Shown here piece after piece: positions 27,864 to 37,694 of a stretch of 64,000 bases of DNA. The stretch is from assembly GCA_938007995.1 (NCBI GenBank), contig CALLLW010000027.1, positions 62,001-126,000 on the forward strand. Reading direction: 5' to 3'. Source of the stretch: an uncultured Granulosicoccaceae bacterium (GTDB lineage: Bacteria > Pseudomonadota > Gammaproteobacteria > Granulosicoccales > Granulosicoccaceae). The first letter of the stretch is position 1, and the number at the start of each line of letters is the position of its first letter. A program made the translations under genes and the position numbers. The notes beneath the pieces are model-generated. The model was not told the DNA's origin and searched no databases. It saw nothing but the letters and a program-made list of their open reading frames with translations.

Positions 27864-30518
27864 ATGGAACTACTATTTCTCGCGCTGTTACTTGTCATAC
27901 TGGCGTTTGCACTCGGCTCTGGCTATCCGGTCGCTTTCGCGCTGCCCGGTGCTGCCATTGTTACGATTGCCATTGCCGCTGTGTCCGGTTACCTGTTTGC
28001 AGGTGGCAATGTGGACGCCTACTTTGCACAGGATGGCCCCAGTCAGTGGCTGTCTGCCGGTGTAACCAATCTACGCGGTATCTATTGGGAAGTAGAACGC
28101 GACACACTGATCGCGATCCCGTTGTTTATCTTCATGGGCATCATGCTGCAGCGGTCAAAGATCGCCGAAGATCTGCTGCTGACCATGGCTCAGCTATTCG
28201 GTCCGGTGCCGGGCGGCCTGGGTATATCAGTAGTATTCGTTGGTGCTTTATTGGCTGCTACCACAGGCATTGTCGGAGCAACTGTTGTTGCGATGGGTTT
28301 GATTTCACTGCCGGTGATGTTGCGCAATAACTACTCACCGTCACTGGCTACCGGCACGATCGCCGCCTCCGGTACGCTGGGTCAGATTATCCCGCCTTCA
28401 ATTGTGCTGATTATCCTTGCTGACCAGCTTGCCAGCGCCACGGATCAGGCCAGCACTGCGCGTAAAGTATTGTACAAGGCATCAACCGGCGAAATATCAA
28501 TGCCGTCAGAGTTTGACGTCGGCTCAACCAGTGCCGGTGAAATGTTTCTCGGCGCGTTTGTGCCTGGCATCGTACTGGTTTTACTGTACATGACTTACAT
28601 TCTGGTCTTTGCACTGATTCGTCCGAAATCAGCACCGGCGGTACGTGGTGAGGGCGGCTTCGACGGCGCCTTCATCGGTCAAGTGCTCAGTACACTGGTG
28701 CCTCCTTTAACACTGATATTTCTTGTACTCGGCTCGATCATATCCGGCATTGCAACGGTCAATCAGGCCGGTGCAATAGGTGCAGCCGGTGCTCTGTTGA
28801 TGGCAGGCTACAGATTAAAAGAACCCGGTTTTTCAAGATACCTGCCGGCGCTGCTGGCAGCTGCTGCGTTAATCGCCATCGGGCTGATACTGATCTTTTT
28901 TGATAACAACATTAAAGATATAAAAACCGAACGCGATCAACTCGGCATCACACTGGCAATTATTGCGGTAGCGGTTTTTCTGTTGGCCTTGCTGTGGAGT
29001 GGTATTCGTGTTGCACGCACAGACAATACGCTCTACGAGGTCATGATTGAAACCGCCAAAACCACCTCACTGGTTTTTATTATTCTGCTCGGTGCAGCAA
29101 TGCTGACTGCTGCTTTTCGTGCCTTTGGCGGTGAAGAGCTGGTACGCGACTACCTGAATTCTCTGCCGGGTGGTTTCTGGACCAAGTTCATTATTGTTAT
29201 GGCGGTGATTTTTATCCTCGGCTTCTTTCTCGACTTTATTGAGATCGCTGTGGTGGTGGTACCGATTGTCGCACCGATTCTTCTTGCAGATCCTTCAGCA
29301 AACATCACAGCGGTATGGCTTGGCGTGATGATCGGTCTGAATATTCAAACCTCTTTCTTAACACCGCCATTCGGCTTTGCGTTGTTCTATATGCGTGGTG
29401 TGGCACCGGCCGCGGTAAAGACGGTGCAAATGTACAAGGGTGTTATTGCTTTTATCACTTTGCAGATCATCGCACTCGGTATTGTCGGGTACTACCCGCA
29501 ACTGGTGAACTACCTGCCAAAGAGACTGCAACTTACTTCAGAGACCGCACCACCCCCTCGCAATCCAAAGCTGAGCCACTGTGTGGAACAGTACGTGGCC
29601 GAAGAGTTTGCCGCTAACGGTGAAGGCATTCGCACTGCAATCGCCACGGCACGCGAGCTTGATTACAGCGCATTGCCGGACAATCTGGCGCGCTCGGTAT
29701 CAGACAGCTTTGATGATGCAGAGAACAGCATTGATTTACTGGCTGAAGCCAATCAGAGTGCCAATGTTACGTTTGCAAGCGAGCCTGAATTCAGACCACT
29801 GCATGAACAGATGCGTGACATTCGAATCAACACACTGCGTATTGATGCAGAGATAGAGGAGCTGGAACGCTCACTGCGGATTCTGGATGACGACTCTCCA
29901 GAGCGTGACAGCATTGGTAATCACATCGAAGAATTAAACGCCGAGCGCACAGCAATAGAAGCCACCATACCCGAGAACTGGGATCAGGCACGCAGCGACT
30001 TTACCGAGCTGCAACAGGCTGAAAGAAAACAACGCGTGGCATATCGCCGTACAGCCGACAAAGGCTACGAGCCAATCGTAGAGCTACAGTCTATTCTGGC
30101 AGCCACTGAATCACTGAAAGCGCTCAGTGGAGAATTTCAAATGCTCAGAGACATGATAGACAGCGGTGAATCTGACGCTACCATCGATGAACTGGCGGCA
30201 TCGAGCAAACGCTTCGGTGAAGTGGAAGGGGCATCAGCAATCAGGTCTGCTATTTCTAATGCACGCAAAGCCCTCAGAGCAAAAGATCCGGATCAGGAAA
30301 AAGCAATCGAGGAACTGGCAGCCGCCAAGCAGGAGTTTGAGTCTGAAGTTCAATGGCGCGAGCAAGCACAGGCGTCTGTCGGACCACAGATCGCAGCTTA
30401 TGAAGAATCAATCAGATCCACTATTGGTATCAGGCAGCAATCCAGGCTTTCAAAAGATCAGGCACTTTATGTAGCCGCGTGTGACGCCGGTCATCGCGAT
30501 ATTTCCCTGAATTTCTAG
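27864..30518 (+). CDS. dctM: TRAP transporter large permease DctM with long C-terminal coiled coil
   Basis: The protein has 884 residues; ordinary DctM subunits have about 430. Residues 1-555 form the membrane part with family motifs (IPLFIFMGIMLQRS, GTLGQIIPPS, GFFLDFIEI), including an extra insertion of membrane helices around 330-380. Residues from about 557 to 884 are soluble, highly charged and rich in heptad-like Glu/Leu/Arg runs, predicting a helical coiled-coil domain. Topology would decide whether it lies in the cytoplasm or periplasm; I infer the cytoplasm only weakly. The frame is continuous, with no sign of a misread fusion. Confidence 0.9.
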   Translation: MELLFLALLLVILAFALGSGYPVAFALPGAAIVTIAIAAVSGYLFAGGNVDAYFAQDGPSQWLSAGVTNLRGIYWEVERDTLIAIPLFIFMGIMLQRSKIAEDLLLTMAQLFGPVPGGLGISVVFVGALLAATTGIVGATVVAMGLISLPVMLRNNYSPSLATGTIAASGTLGQIIPPSIVLIILADQLASATDQASTARKVLYKASTGEISMPSEFDVGSTSAGEMFLGAFVPGIVLVLLYMTYILVFALIRPKSAPAVRGEGGFDGAFIGQVLSTLVPPLTLIFLVLGSIISGIATVNQAGAIGAAGALLMAGYRLKEPGFSRYLPALLAAAALIAIGLILIFFDNNIKDIKTERDQLGITLAIIAVAVFLLALLWSGIRVARTDNTLYEVMIETAKTTSLVFIILLGAAMLTAAFRAFGGEELVRDYLNSLPGGFWTKFIIVMAVIFILGFFLDFIEIAVVVVPIVAPILLADPSANITAVWLGVMIGLNIQTSFLTPPFGFALFYMRGVAPAAVKTVQMYKGVIAFITLQIIALGIVGYYPQLVNYLPKRLQLTSETAPPPRNPKLSHCVEQYVAEEFAANGEGIRTAIATARELDYSALPDNLARSVSDSFDDAENSIDLLAEANQSANVTFASEPEFRPLHEQMRDIRINTLRIDAEIEELERSLRILDDDSPERDSIGNHIEELNAERTAIEATIPENWDQARSDFTELQQAERKQRVAYRRTADKGYEPIVELQSILAATESLKALSGEFQMLRDMIDSGESDATIDELAASSKRFGEVEGASAIRSAISNARKALRAKDPDQEKAIEELAAAKQEFESEVQWREQAQASVGPQIAAYEESIRSTIGIRQQSRLSKDQALYVAACDAGHRDISLNF

Positions 30519-30652
30519 TTCAGGTTTTTATGGCAGTGACGGGCCAAGACTGATAATCAACCCGGAGTGCTGTGTGGCTCCGGGTGGAAGTACTGCCAGT
30601 AAAGTTTTTACGAATAACCAAGTCTGTTAAAGACTACTAAGAAAAAGCCGCA

Positions 30653-32044
30653 CTATACTTCTGCCGCGTTGTGCTCTGCGGCTTGTCGACCTGCTCTTTG
30701 CAAAGCTCTTAAAGAGCGTTCCGCTTTAGCACTACCTTTGGCAGCTGCCGCTTTGAAATGCTCAATCGCTCTGATCTCGCTTGCAGGCACGCCCCAACCG
30801 TTTTGATGCAGCACACCCATGTTGTAGTGCGCTCTTGCATCACCCTGTTTAGCAGCTCGGCGTAACCAGCGTGCAGAACGAGTATAGTTTTGACTCACAC
30901 CACGACCGTTGCCATAGCGCAAACCCAGATTAACCTGTGCGCGTATATTGCCGCGATCAGCCGCCTTGCGATACCAGTCGATAGCAGCCTGCTCATCTTT
31001 GTCTATACCCAGACCATGCTCGTACATTCGGCCAAGGTTGTATTGCGCTGCGGCGTTATCCTGATCAGCTGCCATGCTGAACCAGAATACCGCCTGATAA
31101 ACATCTTTCGCCACACCCAAACCAAGCGCACAACCGATACCATAGTTAAGTTGCGCCTGCGCGTGACCAGACTGTGCTGCCTTGCGGAACCACTGCATCG
31201 CTTCTGAATGATTCTGCGTGTCGGCAACACCGTTAACGTAACAAACGCCTAAATCAAACTGAGAGGCGGTATGCCCTGCTTCTGCTGCACGATGGAACCA
31301 TTTAACTGAGGTTTCGTTATCTGCCTCTACCATGTTACCCGTAGCGTACATCTTGGCGAGTAACGCACGCGCCTGCAGATCACCCCGCTCACCGGCAAGC
31401 TTGAACCAGCCGAGTGCTGCTCTCTTGTCTTTGGGTACACCTTTGCCATGCGCATAACAAACGCCCAGATCGAACTGCGCAACTACATGGCCCTGATCAG
31501 CTGCCGCGCGATAGTAACTGACTGCAGCTTGTCTGTTCAGCAATACCCCGTGGCCCATCGAGTGCATGTAGCCGAGAAAGCCCTGTGCACACGAATTGTT
31601 GTGTTTTGCTGCCTGCTGAAAATAGTCGGCCGCTTGTTGATAATCCTGCTCAACTTCGTAGCCGTCAAAGTACATGATGCCAAGGAACAAAAGACCCCAT
31701 TCATCATTTTTGTTAGCCCCTGAAACGATCCAGTCTTTCGCACTGCGAAAATGCTTTTCACTATCCTCAGCAGCCACTTTCCCATCACACAACAAAGCAA
31801 GTGCCGCAGATGCCCCCCGGTGGCCATCCGCAGCAGCAATCTCAAACAATTCTATCGCCGCCGGTTCATCCATGGCTTTACCTACAGAACCACGCCGCAG
31901 ATCCATTGCATTAAGAAAATGCTCATGCGCGTCAGGCGGCTGAACCAAAGTGAGAGATCCACCACCGGGCAGCTGACGTGCAGGGCGACGCCTCGATTGC
32001 GATTTTAGTGAGGCGTTATTCGGGTCGTCTGGAGTCTTGCTCAT
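30653..32044 (-). CDS. Sel1-like repeat (TPR-type) protein
   Basis: The 463-residue protein is made almost wholly of Sel1 repeats of about 36 residues. Each has the A-x2-LG-x2-Y-x2-G pattern; examples are AQFDLGVCYAHGKGV and AQYNLGRMYEHGLGI, and about ten repeats can be counted from residue 60 to 445. No signal peptide or membrane segment is seen, so it is probably a cytoplasmic scaffold or adaptor. The N-terminus is short, basic and likely disordered. The partner is unknown. Confidence 0.9.
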   Translation of the reverse strand: MSKTPDDPNNASLKSQSRRRPARQLPGGGSLTLVQPPDAHEHFLNAMDLRRGSVGKAMDEPAAIELFEIAAADGHRGASAALALLCDGKVAAEDSEKHFRSAKDWIVSGANKNDEWGLLFLGIMYFDGYEVEQDYQQAADYFQQAAKHNNSCAQGFLGYMHSMGHGVLLNRQAAVSYYRAAADQGHVVAQFDLGVCYAHGKGVPKDKRAALGWFKLAGERGDLQARALLAKMYATGNMVEADNETSVKWFHRAAEAGHTASQFDLGVCYVNGVADTQNHSEAMQWFRKAAQSGHAQAQLNYGIGCALGLGVAKDVYQAVFWFSMAADQDNAAAQYNLGRMYEHGLGIDKDEQAAIDWYRKAADRGNIRAQVNLGLRYGNGRGVSQNYTRSARWLRRAAKQGDARAHYNMGVLHQNGWGVPASEIRAIEHFKAAAAKGSAKAERSLRALQRAGRQAAEHNAAEV

Positions 32045-32280
32045 AGTCTTTCAAAGTAAAACAATGCCTGAAATATACAGTCACAGAACGCGGAAATGGC
32101 TAAGTTCTCCAGCCTGTATAGAGTTTGCTGCATAAATTGAAAATACTTGCCAATTAAATCACGAACAAATCTCCTGCACTTACTCCTGGTGCGCACTTCT
32201 GTAAGGAATGTAGTTCCCTTGACAGTCACTCGTCTGAGTTTCAGACGTCAGCTACACTTTGTCGCCCTACGCACCAAGTA

Positions 32281-32745
32281 CTATGCAACGTTCAAACGGG
32301 TACTTTCTTTTATGATTTCCATGACGATGTATGAGCGGGTATCTCGCACGCCGGGCAGGTCACGCAATATATCTCCCAGCAGTAATCGATACTCCGCCAT
32401 ATCAGCCACCCGGATTTTCATCAGGTAGTCAAAGTCTCCGGATAGTAGATGACATTCCATCAGTTGCGGTATCTGCAAGGCGGCTTTTTTGAACTTTTCA
32501 AAGATACTTTTACTGTCGTATTCCAGTTTGATTTCAACATAAACCATCAGCGCTGCGTTAATCAGCTCCGGATTCAAAATAGCGGTATAGCCGGTAATGA
32601 AGCCATCAGATTCAAGGCGTCGAACCCGCTCCAGGCAGGGTGAGGTACTCAGGCCCACCCGATCACCCAGCTCTACGTAGGAGATACGTGCATTTTTTTG
32701 CAGCTCATCGAGAATGCGACGATCAATCCGGTCCAGTTCTTTCAT
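32281..32745 (-). CDS. Lrp/AsnC-family transcription regulator
   Basis: The 154-residue protein has the family layout: an N-terminal winged helix (LDRIDRRILDELQKNARISYVELGDRVGLSTSP, in two parts) and a C-terminal RAM ligand domain (YTAILNPEL..., VMEIIKES). It is divergent from ald with about 200 bp between starts. Lrp-type regulators commonly control alanine dehydrogenase, so it probably senses alanine or another amino acid and regulates ald and itself. The start ATG at 32745 is preferred over the TTG nine codons upstream. Confidence 0.93.
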   Translation of the reverse strand: MKELDRIDRRILDELQKNARISYVELGDRVGLSTSPCLERVRRLESDGFITGYTAILNPELINAALMVYVEIKLEYDSKSIFEKFKKAALQIPQLMECHLLSGDFDYLMKIRVADMAEYRLLLGDILRDLPGVRDTRSYIVMEIIKESTRLNVA

Positions 32746-32946
32746 TAGGCAATCAAGTAATTTTTTCTGCAATTCTCTATTTTACATAATTATCTTTCGA
32801 TATATTTTCTATTACCGCAATTATTTTTGGACTAATTCTCCTAAACTGAAATAAATTGCTGTAAGAGCCGCTGGCAGTGGAATAGCGTACTACGACCCAT
32901 TTCGCTGACGGCGGCTGCATATCACCTAACCAATTCGGAGACAGCC
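32746..32946. promoter_or_regulatory. Divergent regulator/ald promoter region
   Basis: These 201 bp separate the regulator and ald starts. The half next to the regulator (about 32750-32860) is very AT-rich, as expected for Lrp-family binding. I cannot place exact operators by eye. Confidence 0.55.
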
Positions 32947-34065
32947 ATGCTGATCGGCCTTCCAAAAGAAATCAAAAATCATGAATACCGCGTAGGACTG
33001 ACACCAATCAGTGTCCGCGAGCTTGTCAGCAATGGCCACTCGGTGTTGGTACAGACAACTGCGGGCGAAGGAATCGGAGAGTCAGATCAGGCTTATGTAG
33101 ACGCCGGCGCCGAGATCGCGGCCTCTGCGGAACAGGTTTTCGAACAGGCAGAAATGATTGTTAAAGTAAAAGAGCCACAGCCGAATGAATGCAAAATGCT
33201 GCGTCCCGACCAGCTACTCTTTACCTACCTGCACCTGGCACCGGATCCACAACAAACCGACCTGCTGATCAACTCCGGCGCTATAGCAATTGCCTACGAA
33301 ACAGTCACAGATGCAGAGGGCGGTCTGCCACTGCTGGCACCTATGTCCGAAGTTGCCGGGCGCATGTCAATCCAGGCTGGCGCAATGTGTCTTGAAAAAT
33401 CACGCGGTGGTTCAGGTAAATTACTTGGTGGTGTACCTGGTGTAGCACCTGCCAACGTGCTCGTTATCGGCGGCGGCGTGGTGGGTACAAATGCCATACA
33501 AATGGCTGTCGGCATGCAGGCGAATGTCACCGTACTTGATCGTTCTATTGAACGACTACGTGAACTGGATGCGCAATTCGGTGGCAAAATCTCAACAGTC
33601 TATTCCAGCAGAGCTTCACTGGAACAGCATGTTGCAAACAGCGATCTCATTATTGGCGCAGTTTTGATACCGGGAGCCGCTGCTCCCAAGCTGGTAACAC
33701 GCGAAATGCTTACCACAATGCGTAAAGGCTCAGTACTGGTGGATGTTGCTATCGACCAGGGTGGCTGTTTTGAAACTTCAGTCGCCACCACACATGAAGA
33801 ACCAACTTATATTGTTGAAGACATTGTTCACTACTGTGTAGCTAACATGCCCGGTGCCGTGGCAAGCACATCAGCACATGCACTGAATCATGCGACACTG
33901 CCCTTCGTGCTCGCTCTGGCAAACAAGGGCTACAGGGACGCCTGTCTTACTGATCCTAACCTACTTGAAGGGCTTAATGTGCATAAAGGCACATTGACTA
34001 ACGAGCCAGTCGCAAAGGCTTTAAATATGGCCTTTACCGATCCAGCAACCGCACTGTCTGCGTAG
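32947..34065 (+). CDS. ald: Alanine dehydrogenase
   Basis: The 372-residue enzyme interconverts alanine and pyruvate with NAD. It starts [19 protein letters not shown] with Arg15. Lys75 (VKVKEPQP) and His96 (YLHLAPD) match the known catalytic pair of the family, and the nucleotide-binding segment is [17 protein letters not shown] lies eight bases upstream of the ATG. The Lrp-type regulator is divergent. The gene converges with the YcaQ-like gene 29 bp away. Confidence 0.96.
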   Translation: MLIGLPKEIKNHEYRVGLTPISVRELVSNGHSVLVQTTAGEGIGESDQAYVDAGAEIAASAEQVFEQAEMIVKVKEPQPNECKMLRPDQLLFTYLHLAPDPQQTDLLINSGAIAIAYETVTDAEGGLPLLAPMSEVAGRMSIQAGAMCLEKSRGGSGKLLGGVPGVAPANVLVIGGGVVGTNAIQMAVGMQANVTVLDRSIERLRELDAQFGGKISTVYSSRASLEQHVANSDLIIGAVLIPGAAAPKLVTREMLTTMRKGSVLVDVAIDQGGCFETSVATTHEEPTYIVEDIVHYCVANMPGAVASTSAHALNHATLPFVLALANKGYRDACLTDPNLLEGLNVHKGTLTNEPVAKALNMAFTDPATALSA

Positions 34066-34094
34066 CAGCGATAGCCTACGCTGGTCATTTTGTA

Positions 34095-35333
34095 TCACAC
34101 CGGGCACGATAGTTTCTCGACGCGCTGTTGTAGCCATCGTCGACAAACTATCGATGCCCCGGGTTTGAATTGTATAGAGTTGCATTGATTGAACTGCATA
34201 AATCGCACAAGTTCTTCAGCCAGCAACGCCAGATAGTCTTCATCAGAAACGATAGACTGCAGATAATTAATCTGTAACACAGAGGTCTTTCGTTCAGCTT
34301 TGCAGTCTACTCGCCCAACCAACTGATCTTTATATAACACCGGCAGACAGAAGTAGCCATGCTGTCTTTTTGCCGCTGGCACATAACACTCAATTTGATA
34401 ATCAAAGTTAAATACCTCGCGGCAGCGCTGCCGTTGAATCACCAGATTGTCGAACGGTGAAAGTAGCATTACTCTATTGGCTGGACGTATACGCTCACTA
34501 ACTACCGATGGATCGCAGTAAAACTTATCACCTGCGTCAGACTTTATTTGAATGACTTTACTCTCATCAATGTACGCCTCTATGCAATTCAGCACTGCTT
34601 GTCGAATTGCCTTGCCTTTGCGCAAATAAGTGAATGATTTAAGGCTGGCATAACCGTGTGCTCTTAAAGATGTATCGACTAAATAGCGTGCCTGTTCTTC
34701 AATATCAGGCATCTGTGTGCAGACATGTTCCGGCAAAACACGTTCGGTCAGATCGTATCGTTTCTGGAAACCTTCACGCTCAACTATCATCAGATCGCCT
34801 TGCATAAAGAGCTGTTCAATCGCTTGTTTGGCTGGCTTCCAGTCCCACCAGCCGGTGCTCTTTCGATCAGGCTTACCACTCTTACTGACAAAATCCCGCG
34901 CCCGCAACGGCCCTTCGCTTTTTATCCGTTGATAAACCTGCCGCGATAACTTCTTGCTTATGTTTTCAAACCAGTGCTTCTCTCCAGCTTTAATTGCGTG
35001 CATTCTCGGCAGTGCAAATCGAAAATCGCGCATGGGTAAATAGGCCGCAGCATGAAACCAGTACTCAAATATCTTCTTGTCTTTTACCGCACGATCGAGC
35101 AACTCCGGGCTGTAGTTTTTTATCCGTGTCCATAGGACGTGATGATGAGCCCGCTGTACCACTGAAATAGTATCAATCTGTACATAGCCGAGATGTTCAA
35201 CCGCCTGAATGACGCCAGCCTGGCCTGAGCCGATAACACGCTTTCCCACTAACCCCTGACGCTGCAGTGCAATCCGCCGTAGTTTACTGGCAGATACCGG
35301 CTTTACACCAGGATCATCTAATACCGTTTGCAC
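34095..35333 (-). CDS. YcaQ-like winged-helix DNA glycosylase family protein
   Basis: The 412-residue protein belongs to the HTH_42 (PF06224) family, with QRQGLVG near residue 28 and the conserved YVQIDTISVVQRAHHHVLWTR. The Gln-Ile-Asp within that stretch matches the QxD catalytic motif of E. coli YcaQ and Streptomyces AlkZ, which unhook DNA crosslinks. A WFHAAAYLPMRDF segment follows. I infer an interstrand-crosslink or alkylation repair role. No signal peptide is seen. Confidence 0.87.
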   Translation of the reverse strand: MQTVLDDPGVKPVSASKLRRIALQRQGLVGKRVIGSGQAGVIQAVEHLGYVQIDTISVVQRAHHHVLWTRIKNYSPELLDRAVKDKKIFEYWFHAAAYLPMRDFRFALPRMHAIKAGEKHWFENISKKLSRQVYQRIKSEGPLRARDFVSKSGKPDRKSTGWWDWKPAKQAIEQLFMQGDLMIVEREGFQKRYDLTERVLPEHVCTQMPDIEEQARYLVDTSLRAHGYASLKSFTYLRKGKAIRQAVLNCIEAYIDESKVIQIKSDAGDKFYCDPSVVSERIRPANRVMLLSPFDNLVIQRQRCREVFNFDYQIECYVPAAKRQHGYFCLPVLYKDQLVGRVDCKAERKTSVLQINYLQSIVSDEDYLALLAEELVRFMQFNQCNSIQFKPGASIVCRRWLQQRVEKLSCPV

Positions 35334-35478
35334 ACTGCTCTCCAGCTTTTCACAATACCACCAGACTAACCCGCGAAAATCTTGTCACGTTAAGCAATAT
35401 CACACTGTGGTTGAAAAATTTTATAGAATCTAAAGTATCATCCAGACCACCCCTACGCATTGCGAAAAGTGTCATCTC

Positions 35479-36378
35479 ATGATTCATGTACTCGGCTCTA
35501 TTAACATTGACTACTCAGTCGTTGTGCCACACCTACCCACACCGGGAGAAACCATAGCAGGTAACAAACTTGTACTGACTCCCGGTGGCAAAGGTGCAAA
35601 TCAGGCACTCGCCGCCCGGCGCGCCGGTGCGGAGGTAAAAATGATCGGGGCAATTGGCACAGACTCAGTCGCCGATGCCGCTGTTTCACTACTCAAGCAG
35701 AGCGGTGTGGATTTGTCCGGCGTCCAGTCGATACAAGGCCCGACTGGATGTGCCTTCGTATTCGTTGATGAAAAAAGCGAAAACCAGATTGTAATAGTTG
35801 GCGGTGCTAATGATGCAGTCAGTGCAGAACATGCACGTAACATGAGCATTAGCAACAATGATGTTTTACTGCTACAAATGGAATGCCCTCAAGAGACAGT
35901 TATCGAGGCCGCAGCTCGTGCCAAAAAGTGTGGCGCCAGTGTAGTTGCCAATCTCGCTCCCTATCATTCGCTTGATAAGCAATTCTTCACTGAGGTTGAC
36001 TACCTGATATTAAACCAGTCTGAAGCCGATCAACTCGCCAAAGATTTACAACTAAATTCTGCAACGGTAGAAGACATCCGCGTTGCAACTGACTGTGCGG
36101 TGATTAAAACCCTGGGGGCGGAAGGGATAGAAGCCATTGATGAGCAATCGCGAAGCTTCAGTCTGCCCGGCATTAAAGTTGACGCCATAGACACTGTTGG
36201 TGCCGGTGATACATTTGCAGGGTTTCTTGGTACTTTGCTTTCAACCGGCAACTCTTTGCAAAACGCTTGTAAAGTAGCTAATGCAGCAGCAGCACTGGCC
36301 TGCACAAAATCCGGTGCACAGACCGCCATCCCGACTATTCAGGATGTTGTAGATCTTGCCAATAGCAAGAGCGATTAG
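35479..36378 (+). CDS. rbsK: Ribokinase, PfkB family
   Basis: The 299-residue sugar kinase starts IHVLGSINIDYSVVV, with the TPGGKGANQALAARRAG substrate motif. The C-terminal DTVGAGDTFAGF motif includes the anion hole and catalytic Asp244. This is a typical ribokinase; deoxyribokinase activity is an alternative. No ribose transporter lies beside it. It converges with the coiled-coil gene, with only 5 bp between stops. Confidence 0.9.
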   Translation: MIHVLGSINIDYSVVVPHLPTPGETIAGNKLVLTPGGKGANQALAARRAGAEVKMIGAIGTDSVADAAVSLLKQSGVDLSGVQSIQGPTGCAFVFVDEKSENQIVIVGGANDAVSAEHARNMSISNNDVLLLQMECPQETVIEAAARAKKCGASVVANLAPYHSLDKQFFTEVDYLILNQSEADQLAKDLQLNSATVEDIRVATDCAVIKTLGAEGIEAIDEQSRSFSLPGIKVDAIDTVGAGDTFAGFLGTLLSTGNSLQNACKVANAAAALACTKSGAQTAIPTIQDVVDLANSKSD

Positions 36379-36383
36379 CCGGG

Positions 36384-37652
36384 TCAGACAGGCTCGCCAT
36401 ACTTATCCCGCTGCAGCACCCGCGCCTGCTCTACCCATTTATCTCTTTTAATTCGACCCGGGAACTGCGGTATCAAGAGTTGCAGTTCTTCCATACCGCT
36501 TTCATCAAGCTCTGCCATTTGATGAAAATAATAGATGCCACAGTCGTGTAGCATCTTTTCCAACACAGGCCCCACACCTTTTATTTCAGTCAGGCTATCG
36601 CGGTCCTTTCCGGTTGGCGGGTTATCCGGAATCGCCCATCCTTTGGGAATATGTCCGTTTTTGCAAGGTGTTTGCGAAGCTACCTCAGCCGTAGCGTGAG
36701 CGCTTAAATCTTCATCGATGACTGATTGGCTATCGACTGTAAGCGCACAATCATCGGATTCTTCGGGCGCATCGGTCTCGCATCTATCTGCACTGTCTTT
36801 GGATTCGGAGCTGAACAACACTGCACTTTCCGCAATTTCATCCTCAGGTTCAGGTTCTGGTTCAAAGACTACTGCAACATCCCTGGCAAGCTCCCGGTTG
36901 AGTTGATGATGTTGATCTGCCTGATCAGCCAGTTGTTGTTCAAGCGTATGAATTCTTGTATCTCGATCCTGAAGCGCAATTGTGTGATCGCTTTGGCTGA
37001 CTGCTAACTGCAATTCGTTTGCGAGCTTATCGTGCTGATTTTTAATGTTAAGCAACTCAAGCTCTGTTGCCCGCCTTGCTTTCCGTTCACGCTCAAGCGT
37101 TTCAGTCAGCTGTTGTATATCGTCCTGCAACAACGCCAGCTCTTCGGAGTTATCGACAGCAGTGATCAGCGGATCGGTTAACGAATCGCCGGCATCGCGA
37201 TTTTCACTGTCAGTTATTTCGTCATTTAGTTGAGCATCTGCCACAGATGCATCTGCGGCATCGGCCTCCAATTCTGCAATCCGTTGACGCAAAGCCTCAG
37301 CCTCTTGTTGAATTTCTTCCATTTCCTCAACAGCTCTATCCCGCTCGCCAATCAAGACAGTATTCGCCTGCTCCATACCTGCCAGGTTGTCAGCCATTGC
37401 AGTAGTGTCTGTAACAGGTTGCTGTACAGAAGCTTGTATCGCAACCTCAGATTCGTCCTCAGTGGCATTTGCAATCTGTTGGTTGCCAGAGACATCAGAG
37501 GCCTCTTCGTTGACAACAACACCGCCATGAAGAGAATCGTTTGCACCATCTCTTTTCTGTCGATGCCAGTTCCATATCGCCCAGCCAAGTAAGGTTCCCA
37601 ACGCAAACGAAGCAACTAATGGAATAAAAATATCCCAGAGCACCCATGCCAT
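36384..37652 (-). CDS. Membrane-anchored coiled-coil protein with C-terminal H3TH-like domain
   Basis: The 422-residue protein starts MAWVLWDIFIPL and has one membrane segment at about 5-27. A long acidic region with coiled coil (about 90-270) and low complexity (about 270-350) follows. The last 70 residues contain LTEIKGVGPVLEKMLHDCGI, the helix-hairpin-helix-like domain annotated as a predicted 5' DNA nuclease (COG3743 type); it could bind DNA or only proteins. It starts 42 bp after the BON/OmpA gene and shares its first 30 residues' pattern with the product of 47369-47965. The function is unknown. Confidence 0.8.
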   Translation of the reverse strand: MAWVLWDIFIPLVASFALGTLLGWAIWNWHRQKRDGANDSLHGGVVVNEEASDVSGNQQIANATEDESEVAIQASVQQPVTDTTAMADNLAGMEQANTVLIGERDRAVEEMEEIQQEAEALRQRIAELEADAADASVADAQLNDEITDSENRDAGDSLTDPLITAVDNSEELALLQDDIQQLTETLERERKARRATELELLNIKNQHDKLANELQLAVSQSDHTIALQDRDTRIHTLEQQLADQADQHHQLNRELARDVAVVFEPEPEPEDEIAESAVLFSSESKDSADRCETDAPEESDDCALTVDSQSVIDEDLSAHATAEVASQTPCKNGHIPKGWAIPDNPPTGKDRDSLTEIKGVGPVLEKMLHDCGIYYFHQMAELDESGMEELQLLIPQFPGRIKRDKWVEQARVLQRDKYGEPV

Positions 37653-37694
37653 TTGTTTATCCTCTGTTCAGCTGATTAAAAAAATTCATTGTCA

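Noticed and set aside
30560..30585. ACCCGGAG...CTCCGGGT hairpin after dctM
   Set aside because: A good stem but no T-run; could be a 3' stabilising structure, not called as a terminator.
34051..34083. GCGTAG...CTACGC stem between ald and the YcaQ-like gene
   Set aside because: A six-pair stem with a ten-base loop and only a short downstream T stretch; too weak to call.
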